Of a DNA stretch of 64,000 nucleotides, positions 36,293 to 49,149 are shown one piece after another (positions within the stretch are counted from its first letter, which is position 1; the number at the start of each line of letters is the position of its first letter). The stretch is from Sipunculus nudus (lineage: Eukaryota > Annelida > Sipuncula > Golfingiida > Sipunculidae): positions 61,203,676-61,267,675 of the forward strand of contig CM049316.1 of the NCBI GenBank assembly GCA_026874595.1, in the 5' to 3' direction. The notes beneath the pieces are model-generated. The model did not search any database, had not been told where the DNA came from, and was given only the letters and a program-made list of their open reading frames with translations. The position numbers and the translations under genes are program-made.

Positions 36293-39200
36293 ATTCTAGG
36301 TATAAAACCAGTACATCAGTTGTTCCATCTCTGTGTCACGTATTCTATATTTAAAACGAGTAAATCATTTGTTCCATCTCTGTGTCATGTAATGTGGATT
36401 TAAAACCAGTAAATCATTTTTTTTCAAATCTCTGTGTCACTTATTCTTGATTCAAAACCAGTGAATCAGTTGTTCCATCTCTGTGTCACTTATTCTAGAT
36501 TTAAAACCAGTGAATCAGTTTTTTCCATCTCTGTGTCACTTATTCTAGATTTAAAACCAGTGAATCAGTTGTTCCATATCTGTGTCACGTAATCTAGATT
36601 TAAAACCAATACATCAGTTGCTCCATCCCTGCATGTGTCACGTAATCTAGATTTATAACCAATACATCAGTTTCTCCATCTTTGTGTCACGTAATCTAGA
36701 TATAAAACCAGTACATCATTTTTCCATCTTGGCCTTAAGAGGACCTATTCCAGGTTATGTTAAATATTAATTAATATGCTTTTAAAATAACTTTCTAATT
36801 GTTAAGCTGTTTGCTTACTCATGTGCACAAGTGGAAAAAGGCTTGCACCGAGCGCAGTCAATGGTGCAAAATATATAAATAGAGCCCGCGACACCTGCTG
36901 GCCGTACTTACAGAGTTTTCAAGCTTCCAACCGCCGTTTCTTCTGCGTTTCTTCTTTCATGTTACTTTTCTTGTTTAAGAGATCGGAGATCGGATTTCTG
37001 GCCATGAAGTCTTGTTATGATGGTCAGACACACAAGGGCTATGTTTATATATATATATATATATCCGTAAATGCCATGCATTTAATGTTTGCTTTCCGCC
37101 AAAATTAACTAACTTGAGAGATAATTGACATATTATATATTATTACAAATTTTATAGTTAACTTTAAGATTGATATAAAGCGCACCTGTACTCTACATCA
37201 AACGGTCTGCTTTAACTAAAATAAAATGTGCAACGTAAAAAGGACAAACGATTTTATCATCTTGTATAACATTATGCTAAATACACAAGTATCTTCATCC
37301 AAAAGTCCGCATGTGTAGGAAACAATAGACAAGATTTATGTAAGGTCTACCAGCCTCGGAGAAAGCTAATTAGTGTTTATGGGTTTTTTCAATGACTTTA
37401 TTAATGAAGAGCATAGGCTAATATGGGTGTTGCCCTGCTTGCAAATATATGTTGTTTCTTATAAAGATGCTGGAGACCAGAGCTACAGTGTTTAGCACAG
37501 CAGCGCATACCTTTTCAGTCACTCCAACTTTTTTATGGTTGGACCTATCCCCTTCTTAAAATTCTGAATCTGCTCCAGAAAATTATGCTATAATAACTTG
37601 GATAATTATAACGCTGTGTCTGCCTCATCAAATTATTTTGCAGATCCAAAAGGCAACAGCGCTCTATAAAATTAAACATAACCTTCAGCTAACCATATCA
37701 AATAACTTTAAACACCAAATGTCATACATACACAGCGTAAGAAACCACTCAGTAAATGTCACTGCGTTCTTTGATGTTTAAATAAGTTTGATTACTTTGT
37801 ATTTCGTTTCTATTGAAGTGTATGTGCTAAATTAGTTCACCAGCTAGCCTACTGAAAAAATGGAGTTAAAATATTATAAAAATAATGATTCAATTTTAAT
37901 CTGTTCGTGGTCATTCACTTCTGTTGTCAATAATTTCTGCTGTCAATCGATTCCGATGCCAATCAATCGTATTGTGAATCAATTCTGATGATAATTAATC
38001 TTGCTTTCATTAAGTTCTGATGTCAATTAATCCTCCTGTCAATCAGCTCTGATGTCAATCAGTCCTGCTGTCACTCAGTTCTCATGTTAATTAATTCTGG
38101 TGTCAATCAGTTCTGATGTCAATTAATGCTGCAGTCAATCAGTTCTGATGTCATCCTGCTGTCACTCAGTTCTCATGTCAATTAATCCTGCTGTCAATCA
38201 GTTCTGATATCAATTAATGCTGCAGTCAATCAGTTCTGATGTCATCCTGCTGTCATTAAGTTCTCATGTCAATTAATCCTGCTGTCAATCCGTTATGATT
38301 GCAATCAATGCTGCTGTCAATCAGTTCTGATGTCAATTAATGCTGCTGTCAATCAGTTCTGACATCAATTAATGTTGTTGTCAATCAGCTCTGATGTCAA
38401 TTATTCCTGCTGTCAATCAGCTCTGATGTCAATCATTTCCGCCGTCAGTCATTGAAGGTCCTTTTAACACAGGTAGTGTGTGCTTCTATGTTTTAATAGT
38501 CGTGCTAAAGTCGTTGTATACTGGTATGTATCCTTGTAAAGGGTTGCTTGGTGTTTGATTTTAATACTTATATTAAAATAAATGTAAAATTTCAATTACT
38601 TTAAAATTGTAATTCCTAAATTACACTATCCATTTTCAATCTTGAGGCCAAATTTTGTTTAATATTTTTAGTTGAGATATAGTTACATCGCTGTGCATTT
38701 TAGTGTAAACAATACCACTAACCTTTAAATAATAAATACATTTTTTTTTATTCTTCGGACATGAGTTCTACTGAATTTTATTATATTAATATAAGCTTTA
38801 TATAAACCTTATATGCTGAGAGGGCAAATGTTGTATACTTGAAATTTACTGTTCATTTTAAGGGGCCTATTCTGATATTTGCCGTTTATTAACCAATAAA
38901 ATAATTCAAACACATTCAACAAGGACAGCTGGTAGCAAGTAAGCTGAACCGATGTTTGAAAAGGGCGTTTAACAGCCAGTAATCTTTTAACTTCCACATT
39001 TGCAGAAAACAGCCTAGGTTACATGGTGTTGTAACAGCTTGTAGACAAACATTCCTTCAACACGTCTGTCATGTATTATGCCGTAACGACAAGTTAATCT
39101 GTTCTTATGAAAACGATCAGATCTCGTGGAGGCAAAAATCTGATTGATTCACCGGAAACTACAAGATGGCGCTGAGCATGCGCAGTCGTATTCCGTAGTT

Positions 39201-41499
39201 TCGTATGCATAGTATCGTAGGAAATTAAGAACTCTTATTAAATAAAAAAATATTTAAGCTTACATAATAAAATCCAAAACGGGGAGTAATATGAGCCTTT
39301 CTAACCTAATATGACTACAGTTCATTAAAATGTATGCAGAATGAGCCAGAAATCACATAAATTCTATAAGGAAGGCGAGCAACTGGCTTAAAAGCATACA
39401 GACGTTACACGGCAAACAAAATATTGCAAGGATAGTCAAACAAAAGTAATCCAGACCCGATGAGATGACGAGAACTATTAATTCATTTTTTTAAGTCGGC
39501 GGAAATCGGGCACTCTAAAATCACATTAAAAATGAAGGAAATTTTCCATGAACACTTCCTTTGTGCAGACTTTTTACTGAACGCCAGCTTTACACCCACC
39601 TTATCTATATACATGTAGAATGTATGTGATTTCTGGCTTACTCTTGGCAATTCCTGGTAGGTGAAGTTCTTATAACGTACTGCTACGCATGTGTAAGATT
39701 GTTAATTTACAAGCTGTAAGGCCAAAAAAATATGGTTGAGCCACATTACCTTTTCAGGGACTTTTTCTTTAAATCAGTGCAGGCGGGCGATTTTTTTTTT
39801 TTTTTTTTTTTTTACCTTTTTATTGTATGATTCGATAAAAATGTCATATGATCAGGGAAAAGCATGATAATAACAGATTTTTTGGCTGAACAGGTAAAGC
39901 CACTACATAACAGAGGAAATCTTATCAAAATTGTATTATTTTATCTTCTTGAAAGATGAAAATCAAAATAAAAAAAATAGATGCGGGAGGTTGAAATTAA
40001 ATTAATACTGTAAAAATTCTGATGCAAATATTTTTTTAGTTTAATGATGGATCAATAATTTATTTATGTAATTCAATGAAATTTTTAAACCGTTTATTTC
40101 TTGCTTTAAATACTAAAACTTGTGTAAAAATCTGCGAAAAATCACAACAGTATATAAGTCCATGATTCTTTTTATATTTAAGAATACTCCCATGTGCTAT
40201 AATTTATATATGTATTTATGTTCATTTAGGGTTAAAACAGACGATACCGGCGGCAGGAAAAGGGTTAAAAAACCCCGAACCACGACTATGACCACCACTA
40301 CTCGACAGGAAGCAAAGAGAGAACCCGTCAAACCAAAATCCAGTCATACTGAGTTCTTCCTCTTAACCCACATGGGCCACGTATCCGTCAGGTTCGGAAA
40401 GTTGGAAGATTTCGAGAGGTAAGGGTTAATAAAAGAAATTCACATGTGCTTCCATCACAAAGGTGCATGTTTGTGGTAGTTTTGCACTTAATATGTTACA
40501 TCTTTTGCTCAAAAGGTATTTATACACATGTAAATGAAAAAAGTCTTGCCATGCATACTTCAGATGTTTTCAAATATATATCGAGCAAATTTATTGTATC
40601 TAAAAAAATTAACCAATTGAAAATAATCTTGTTATATTAGAAATGGAATCCTCCTAACAAGTTTTTTAACATATTCGTCAATTAGCGGTGTATATAGCTG
40701 ACTGAACAAGCTTAAAATTTGACCTTTTTATAAAATTCAAAATATGTGTATGTATATATTAGTATATGTATTTATATTTTTCTGTTACCATCTCTTCTTC
40801 ATGATTGTAAACATGTTTAACTGCTGTTGTTACTTTTCACGTATTGTGTTGTCCATTTATGTAGATGTAAATTATGCTTTGTTGTAATAAAAAAGAGCGA
40901 TTTAAAGGTACTGGCGCTATATTGATAATTTCGACGTGCAACCTCTGTGTAAACAAAATGGCAGCCATGGTGAGCGGTTTCGAGAATCTGGGAGAAATAA
41001 ACCCGTCAGCGTTCGATAATTACGCAGGGATGCGCATCGCGTGTATCCCGAGACCAGCGAGATTCTATCTGTGGAGGGAAATTTTGAAGAACGTGTTCTC
41101 TGCACAGTTTAGAGTGGAGCAATGCTTTTTTTGGAACACGCCTAAATCCTCAAACTACAGATAATTAATCTAAATACAGGACAATAAATCTAAATGCACA
41201 CGCGATGTCGCACAGATATTTATATATTTTTTTATCTTCAGTTTAAGGCTTATATCACAAAAGATTGTTGATGCACCAATTATGTTTCATTTAATGAGGA
41301 ATTTGGTCATTAAAATGTATGCTGAAAATCCAGCTTTTTCTGTTATTTATTTGTTACCCATAAAAATTATTACCTTATTATATTCAGCATCACCTGGTGT
41401 TCAAAATTTAATTTTTTGAGTATGCTTTGAATTTGATATCCCATTAAAATCACGTTTGGTATTTATTAATAATATGCATTGACCTAGGCCTGGACAGTC

Positions 41500-41559
<60 letters not shown>

Positions 41560-44500
41560 TCTCGTGAGAAAAATACCACCTACACTTGAAATTCATCAGT
41601 CTTTTATGACCACATACAGAAATAATTATTTTATTATATTATATATATAATCAAAATATATTATATTCTCTTTGTATGTCCTTTGTTTCGATTAATGGAC
41701 ACTAGTCACGGAAAAAGCTTTTTTTACAAATGAACAATTATCAAAACTTTTATTTGAATTATATTAACTGAAGAATAATCTAGGTTTGCTACATATTTAT
41801 ATTTAAATGCACTACAATGCCTTAATTATTTCGTATTCTATGTAAGTTTGTTTGGTTCTGAAATTCGTGGACATTTAAATCCCATGGACACTTAATTAAC
41901 CTTATTAAAATTCTGAATGCAAAGCATATTGTAGCCAACAATTTGTTAGAACCGTGAAGGTATTAAACACAAGTGTACAATAGGGTCAGAGCGACAGAAC
42001 AAAATGCAATGAAGCTTATATATTAGTTAGTTAATATATAGTTTGTTCCACAGTAGGGTGCCCATTGAAATTTGGCAATATTTTCATAAACAGTCTATTT
42101 TTTACAACACCTCTGCTCTATTCATTGAGGTCTGAGCAGATTATAGGAATCCCTGAGTGCGTTTACGATGGCTTCTCCACAGTGACTCTGTCAGTCTCTA
42201 AATAAAAGCATCGGGAGTTCGAACCTCAGCCGAGGCGCCGAGATTTTATGGTCGACCCCCACCCAGGTTGAGCGCTCTGCAGGCTTAATGGGAAGGCCGT
42301 GCAAACGACCGTGTTTCACTTACAAACGAACGTGCTTTTCAGGGATTCCTCGGTTGCATGACCCAACAATGGGGACGTTTACACCCCAAGGTGCAGTTGT
42401 CATCGGTCCAGAATATAAATGAGAGCTAGCGTGTGATAATGCCCTCTTACCTATTCCGAAACCAGAATGGCATTCTGCAGATGTACATATACCTAGAGTT
42501 AAGCTAGCATTAAAAATGGAGACGGCTACCTCCCACAAAAATAAAATAATTATAAAAATAGAAAAGCACTCAGAGAGCGTAGACCTCCGCGCAAGCAGCT
42601 CGTTACACCAATATGGCATTTGTCCTAAAAGCAGAATTCCTGGATCCAAAATGTTATCCGTATAAAAAAAAAATTAATCAGTTTTTCCTTTTATCATTGC
42701 CGAGCTATCCTGAAGATTTCATCAAAATCCGTTGAAAACTTTCAGAGTTTCTGTTGCTAATAGGCAAAAATACATCACCCCTCCACTTGACGGAGGTAAT
42801 AAACAGGTAAAGTCGAATATATTCGCAGACTAAAGCTCGGCATACAAGTTGCGACGAAGCACAACTTAACTGGGCCCGAGCAGGTTTCCTCAAGTTTTCT
42901 ACATGCAGTTTCTCCCAGTTTTTTTCCCTGCAGACTGCCGACAACTTGGGTGCATACTGCACTCACACATAACGACCCGACCAAACTTAACATGATCGAC
43001 GGTTGAGGCGGTATTTTATAAAGTTTTCAACGGATTTTGATGAAATCTTCAGGATAGCTCGGCAATGATAAAAGGAAAAACTGATTAATTTTTTTTTATA
43101 CGGATAACATTTTTGATCCAGAGACAAGCTTGAGTCATATGAAAGCAAAGCCATTGATACAGGTCATTTAATTTATCATTATACGTGTATATAACTATAT
43201 CACGCCCTATGATTTTCCCCATACCAAAGCTTAATAATATTCTGAACGACGCGACTCAACTGGACACGATTTTTCTGACACTGCCAGAAACAAACACAAA
43301 AAAACTGACGTCTCCTGGTGCCGAATCTTGTTAAGTCGCGTCATTTTTACTGCATACACGTTGCGACGCGACTCAATTCACCTAAGCTTTACAGTTTTTT
43401 ACCTGTTGAGTTGAGTCAGGTCGCAACGTGTATACCGGCCTTAACACGTTACAACTGAAGAAACGGACATAAAAGAGCCCTCAAAGACCAGCCAAATTTC
43501 AGGCTGATATATCTATACATTCCTGAGATATGTGTAATTTAAACAAAATGATTCATAGAAGGACGCTTATAAGTGAGAATCTGAAAGAAACTTTTTTTTT
43601 ATTCATCTTTTCCTTTCGAACATCTGACAGTCAATGCTAAGCCTGCACGTGAAAAAGGCTACTGATAAGGGGAGAAAATCTATGTGTATCGTTTATTCAT
43701 AAAACATGAAGAAGTCCATTTGTAATGAAATAATCAAACATACTGTTGTCTTATTAATGGAGTATCAATTAAATGTATGAGAAATGCAGACTTACCTGCA
43801 AATAAATATTTAATTGATTCTTGAATATCAGTATTATCATGCATAACAAATCCTTAAAATTTTAAAGGCAGAACTTGATACCCACTACCTCCAGTTATCA
43901 GGACATTAAAAAAAATAATGTGACCACGTCATGTTAAAAATTATATAGTTTTACTAAAATTACGAATTGTCCGTTCACTTATTTTCATGTACAGGCTATA
44001 AAGTATATTTTATGCCTCGCTGTATCAAATGTCACGTACATTGTCAAAAGCTGCGTTTTTGCATTTTTTTTGTCTGGTTACAAAACAAGATGTGACCACA
44101 GGAATTTCAGGCCGATACATCACACCACTCCTGAGATAAATGCATTAAAAAATGCATGATTTTACCAGGCTTTTGTACAAGATGGAGGATCCCAAGATCT
44201 GTGGTCATGCAAAGTTTCAATCCAATACTGTCAACCTCTCTTGAGAAAAGGGCATCAATGTATTCTGGAAAAAAAAAACCCGGCACAGTAGTCGGCGCCA
44301 CCTGTCTGGTCTACAACAAAGCTATCCAATCCGGATAATCGAGCCAAATTTCAGGCTGATACATCTGAACATTCCTGAGATATGTGTTATTAAAAAAAAA
44401 ATGATTCATAGAAGGACGCTACGTGAAAATGATCGAAAACGGCGGAGGCGGTGACGGCGTAGGCGGAACCCGCGTGAATACATAGTATCCGCAAAACTCT

Positions 44501-47500
44501 GTTTAGGCGGATACAATTAACTTTGGTGGAGGGCAGCTGAATTAAAATGGGTAACCAATTGGTTCCGTTCGTTCTAAATTATTGAATTCTTTCCATTCAC
44601 GTGCTTGGTAAATACAGTACAGATTGTACAGGGGCGGATGCAGGATTTTGGAAAGGGGTCAGTCTAACCCAGACAGTTTATAAGAAAACGTGAAAAAAAA
44701 GTCTTCTGGTCCGAAAAGGATGGTGCCAAGGTCACAAAAATGTGTTGAAACCCTAAAAAAAAGGTTGTTGCGGCTCAAAAATGTTGTTAGGGTCCGGACT
44801 CTCTCAACCCCCCCCCCCCCCGGGATCCGCCAGTGTTATATATATCAATGGGATTTAATGGTTGGCATTGCATGGCATATTACCCAGGTTCCTATCTCAG
44901 GCGGAAATCCTCTCGATAACAACATGTAATATATGTGTCATTATGACAAGGTTACTAAGTATTTCCTATGTTTTGCAGAGCTATTCCCGCATTTGACTGC
45001 ATTTAATGCCCAGCGATTCCTCTTTTTCTTTAGGCATATGTTATAAAAGCTTATAGTCATCTACAATAGAAGTAATAACAGTATTAAACTGGCAAACAGT
45101 TTTTGTTTCCCATAGATATTACGATCCAGAGGTAGCAGAAGGACATGACATATTTTGCTCTGTCTATAAGATGCATTTTCTATTTATTCAGAGGTCAGGG
45201 GCAAGACCACAAGTTAGGAAACCCCGAAAGAAAAACTAAAAATCTGCATTCTAAGGAATGCAAGCCTCCGCCTTGTGAGAGGTTACTTTTGGTGGATGCT
45301 CCCAGAACCGTGTTTGCACTCACTTATTCGGCCCATATTCCCAGGTTCATTCGTGCTTAAGTAACTACATTAATGAATAATGAATTAATCCTTGATGGCG
45401 TTCCTGAACCCGGATCATGGGCCGGATCGACAACAAAATCTTATCGACTCTTCATGCCCTGAACATTTCAAGAGATTCCGTTCATAATTTAGTGGGGTAT
45501 GTTGTGAAAAAACGCACAAATGGGGATAAACGCACGTTAAAAGGATCTTCTGTTAAATGATGTTAAAACGAACGGCTCTCTATATTATATTTGCAGAAAA
45601 CCAAACTATGCCGCAGTGCAGGCGATGGCAGGGACGGTTGGTGGCATTGTGGTCCTCATGATCACTGTGTTTATTTGTTACGGGAGAAAAGTGAGACGTC
45701 GCAGGATTCTCGTTCAAGGTGATTTAATATTTAAACTTTATTTCTCCTAAGTAGCAGAACTAGAAAAAAAAAAACATTTATATCTCAAATCAAAATATTG
45801 TTTAAAATTCTAAATAGACCTAATAAAGTACATGTTATTTTAAACCTGGTTCATTGTTCTTTCTCCTGATATAAAAAGTTTTGAATTTTTTAAACATAAT
45901 TTTATAAAGAAAAAAAAATTAAATGTATACTTTTTAAGCAGCCAGAAACAGTAAGTCAATTTTTGTGTACTTATATTAAACTACATGACAAAACTCAAAG
46001 TGTTTGATTTTTGTTTGTTTTTCCTCTATAGTATATCTTCTTGTTAAATATATGAAAGTTCAAACTTCTTATAGAATCAATATTTAAAATTCCAGTTTAG
46101 AGTTCAAAATATAAAATAAAAGTTGAATGAACTAATATATACTTTATGGTTCTAATATGAATTTGAAACAATTTTGGGGTTATGTAGGAGGTTTTGCCAG
46201 TTCTGCTACCTTTTCTTTATTTGTAGAAAATGAGTTTGCAAGTCTTACAATTTTTCTAAGGATATATATTTTCTGGTCAATTAAACACTTCTTCGGATTC
46301 GCGTACATAATTTTATTTTCTCATATTTTCCCTTGATTGTTGGGAGTTGAACAAGATTTTTTTCTGTTTGTTTATACTATTAATTATGATATTTCACCAT
46401 TATCTTACTAGGTTAGTATTTACTATTCTGTCCATTCGGGCAGCGGTAATTCATTGTAGATATTAAATAAAATGCTTAAATAAATGCATCGAAAATGCAT
46501 GTGTATAAAATAGTCAATGCTATAATCATAATCATATGTGGTATAAATACACTATCAGCAAAGGTAAAATTTGTTTAAGATTTATATTATTTAATTGCTT
46601 TCGGGTAATTTTTTTTCATTTATATATGTGAGATTATATAAATTAGGGCCTCTCTGGAAAAATATTTTTAATAAATTGAAAAACTACCTGTCTTGTTTTA
46701 AAGCTGCAACAGAGCGTGAGTTAACATGGCGGAATGAGACGCCTGTTCTACACAGGAGCGACTTGGCGATAGGATGGGACACCGAGAACTATGGGATGTG
46801 TTTGCATTATGCCAGTCTGCGCGCCATGCGTCTGGGCTTCGACACAAACATATGTTTTCCACAACAGAGAGCTTTTCTGAACACGCATTTCTCAGAAGGC
46901 CGTCACGTAATCGCATTCATTTGGCCCTCTCACCAAAGGCGTTATACGTATGCGCAAGCTAGAGTCGGCATCTTGTTCACGGGAGAGGACGAACCAATGA
47001 ACAAGTGTATCGCTCTTGGCGCTGACTGGAAGTCGATGGCCTTTGACCTCAGGACAAAATCTTTAATTTATGCAGACCGGAACTTGTGCGAATATCCGGC
47101 GGACATGAACGATGAGGACGTGGCTACGATGTTCTATATGTATCTTGACTGTGACGAAGCGCTGTTAGCTTTTGGTACGGATTCTAAGTTTTACGGCACA
47201 GCGTTTGACTTTAAAAAATTGAAAAAATCCACCCGGTCTGAAATCGAATGGATCCCCGCCATTTCTGCATCCGGAATGGACGGACAGGTCATGGTGTTTT
47301 ACAAAGGAGAAGGTAAATTAGATTTAAAATTGTATTTTATTTTCTTCCCCGCTTTAATATCAAGGAATAACCCAAAACGATGGGACAAATTGTCCTCGGC
47401 TGCAATTTGTACAGATCTGTACAACACAAACCCTCCTCAAGTGCCATTTTCTTTTTATTATTTATTTTCACGCTTGGAACTGAATACCCCGACACTTTAA

Positions 47501-49082
47501 TCTATCGTGTAATTGCTAATGCAAATTCCTCGTTATTATTGTAAATATTTATATGCCCGTCTCGGGGCGTATTATGGTATACCCACGGTCCGTCCGTCCG
47601 TCCCTTGCCCGTCCGTTCACTTTTCGTGTCGCCATGATAGCATATCAGGATGAAGGATTTTCATAACTTCCTGCAACTATATTATTTCTCCCGAGCAAAA
47701 TCCACGCATATTTAATGAGTTCAGAGGTCACCGAGCTACTTTGTGGTGTCGCCGCGATAACTTACCAGGAATATGATGGATTTTGGTGAACCTCAACAGA
47801 AATATTAAGCAATATAATATCTCGCGCAAATTTGATTTCTGGCAAAATCCTTGCATTTTTAATGAGGTCAGAGGGGTACTAAACTTCGGTGGTATTTTGA
47901 TGAATTAGCGAAAATCCCACGGATTTTCATGAAATTCATTATAAATATTTACCGAAAGCGTTTCTCCATGGATTAAATTCTTGGTATAATCACACCCATA
48001 TTAAATGAGGTCAGAGGTCAAGACAAACGAGGGGCGTATTATCCACAGTTGCGGTGCGCTTGTTAATTGTGCTTACATCAAAGCCACTAAATGTAAAGTA
48101 GTACCGCTCTTCCTGGGATATTTTGTGCTATGTTACAAGCGAATTCTATGGCCACTGGACAACCCATTTGTAATTCCATCCCTTAGACATTGGACTGGTA
48201 TAGTAGTAAAAGATGTATAAAGACCTAAACCCAAGCGGAAACAGATCTTTTCTTTATTATCTCCTGTTGATCACGTTCTACAAAATGCCCAAAGGACCTA
48301 ACAGATGGAAAGTAGAGCTCATACTGCCGCACAAAATGATTGACAAATGGCCTTTTCTACCGCACAAGCGGCATCTGCTGGGCATAATTGACTCTAACAG
48401 TTCGGGTCTGATATACTACCAAAAAGAAAAGAAATTACTTTCAATATATTAATGACTAAAGTAAAAGATTCCTGTCTTATAATTAGAGGTGGGGTTCCTG
48501 TCTTTTTCTATGACATGTATACGCTACCATATAAAAAAAACCGCTATGCTGGCTCAATGACCCGGACGCAGCAAACGGCCATTATATGCAGTGCGCATGC
48601 TCGTAGAAAAAGTTAATTTGGTCCGCCCCTTTATTAAATCCGCAATCCACAAAAATTAATTATAATTGGTTCAATAGATAATTTTTTTAAAGTCATGGTA
48701 TTCATGAAATAGCAAGAGCGGCTCATGAAGTGAGGTAGCTGGAAACGTAGCGGCCAAATCCTTGCAGATCGGAGATATAAGCAAGCGTCATTAGTAGATC
48801 ATATTCCAGTGTAAATAAAATAAAAATGAAGCTCTTATATTCAAACGTCACTGCATACCTACGTCTCGTCTTTCAATAGACACCAGATGTAATTGGGTTT
48901 GAGTGTGAGAGCTATTCATGGTTAGTGTTATTCCAAGATGCTTTTACACAAGATGGCAAGTAAACACCACGCTCTGACAGGCATCCGCTGGTGACGTCAG
49001 AGGTATTTGTATTAATTACACCGCTCTCACTCTGTCACGATTCATCCTCAACTACTGTTAATTAAGAAGTCATAATGACAAT

Positions 49083-49149
<67 letters not shown>

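Larger units (their letters stand above)
35457..40229 (+). other. SPRY gene intron 2 (4.8 kb)
   Basis: Contains G/C-tract MITE-like ends near 35563-35790 and 35960-36060, a C run plus GTCT/CT array at 36198-36288, two minisatellites (36292-36732 and 37918-38455), an R2 repeat copy (36825-36975) and a YY1/NRF1-like site pair near 39164-39190. The stretches 37050-37910 and 38460-40229 otherwise show no feature apart from a T run at 39791-39813. Confidence 0.7.
40419..45596 (+). other. SPRY gene intron 3 (5.2 kb)
   Basis: Contains a candidate ORF at 40874-41164, a TA array (41503-41556), the 42641-43120 inverted repeat, a hairpin at 43355-43432, paired dispersed repeats at about 43490-43575 and 44338-44430, a MITE at 44629-44835, and R1 copy E. 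The regions 40419-40870, 41560-42190 and 43580-44080 show nothing further. Confidence 0.7.

Noticed and set aside
36292-38455. CRISPR-like regular arrays
   Set aside because: Both arrays are tandem minisatellites without distinct spacers, in an animal genome.
42150-42270. tRNA gene
   Set aside because: Only a B-box-like GTTCGAACC is present; no cloverleaf or A box could be placed.
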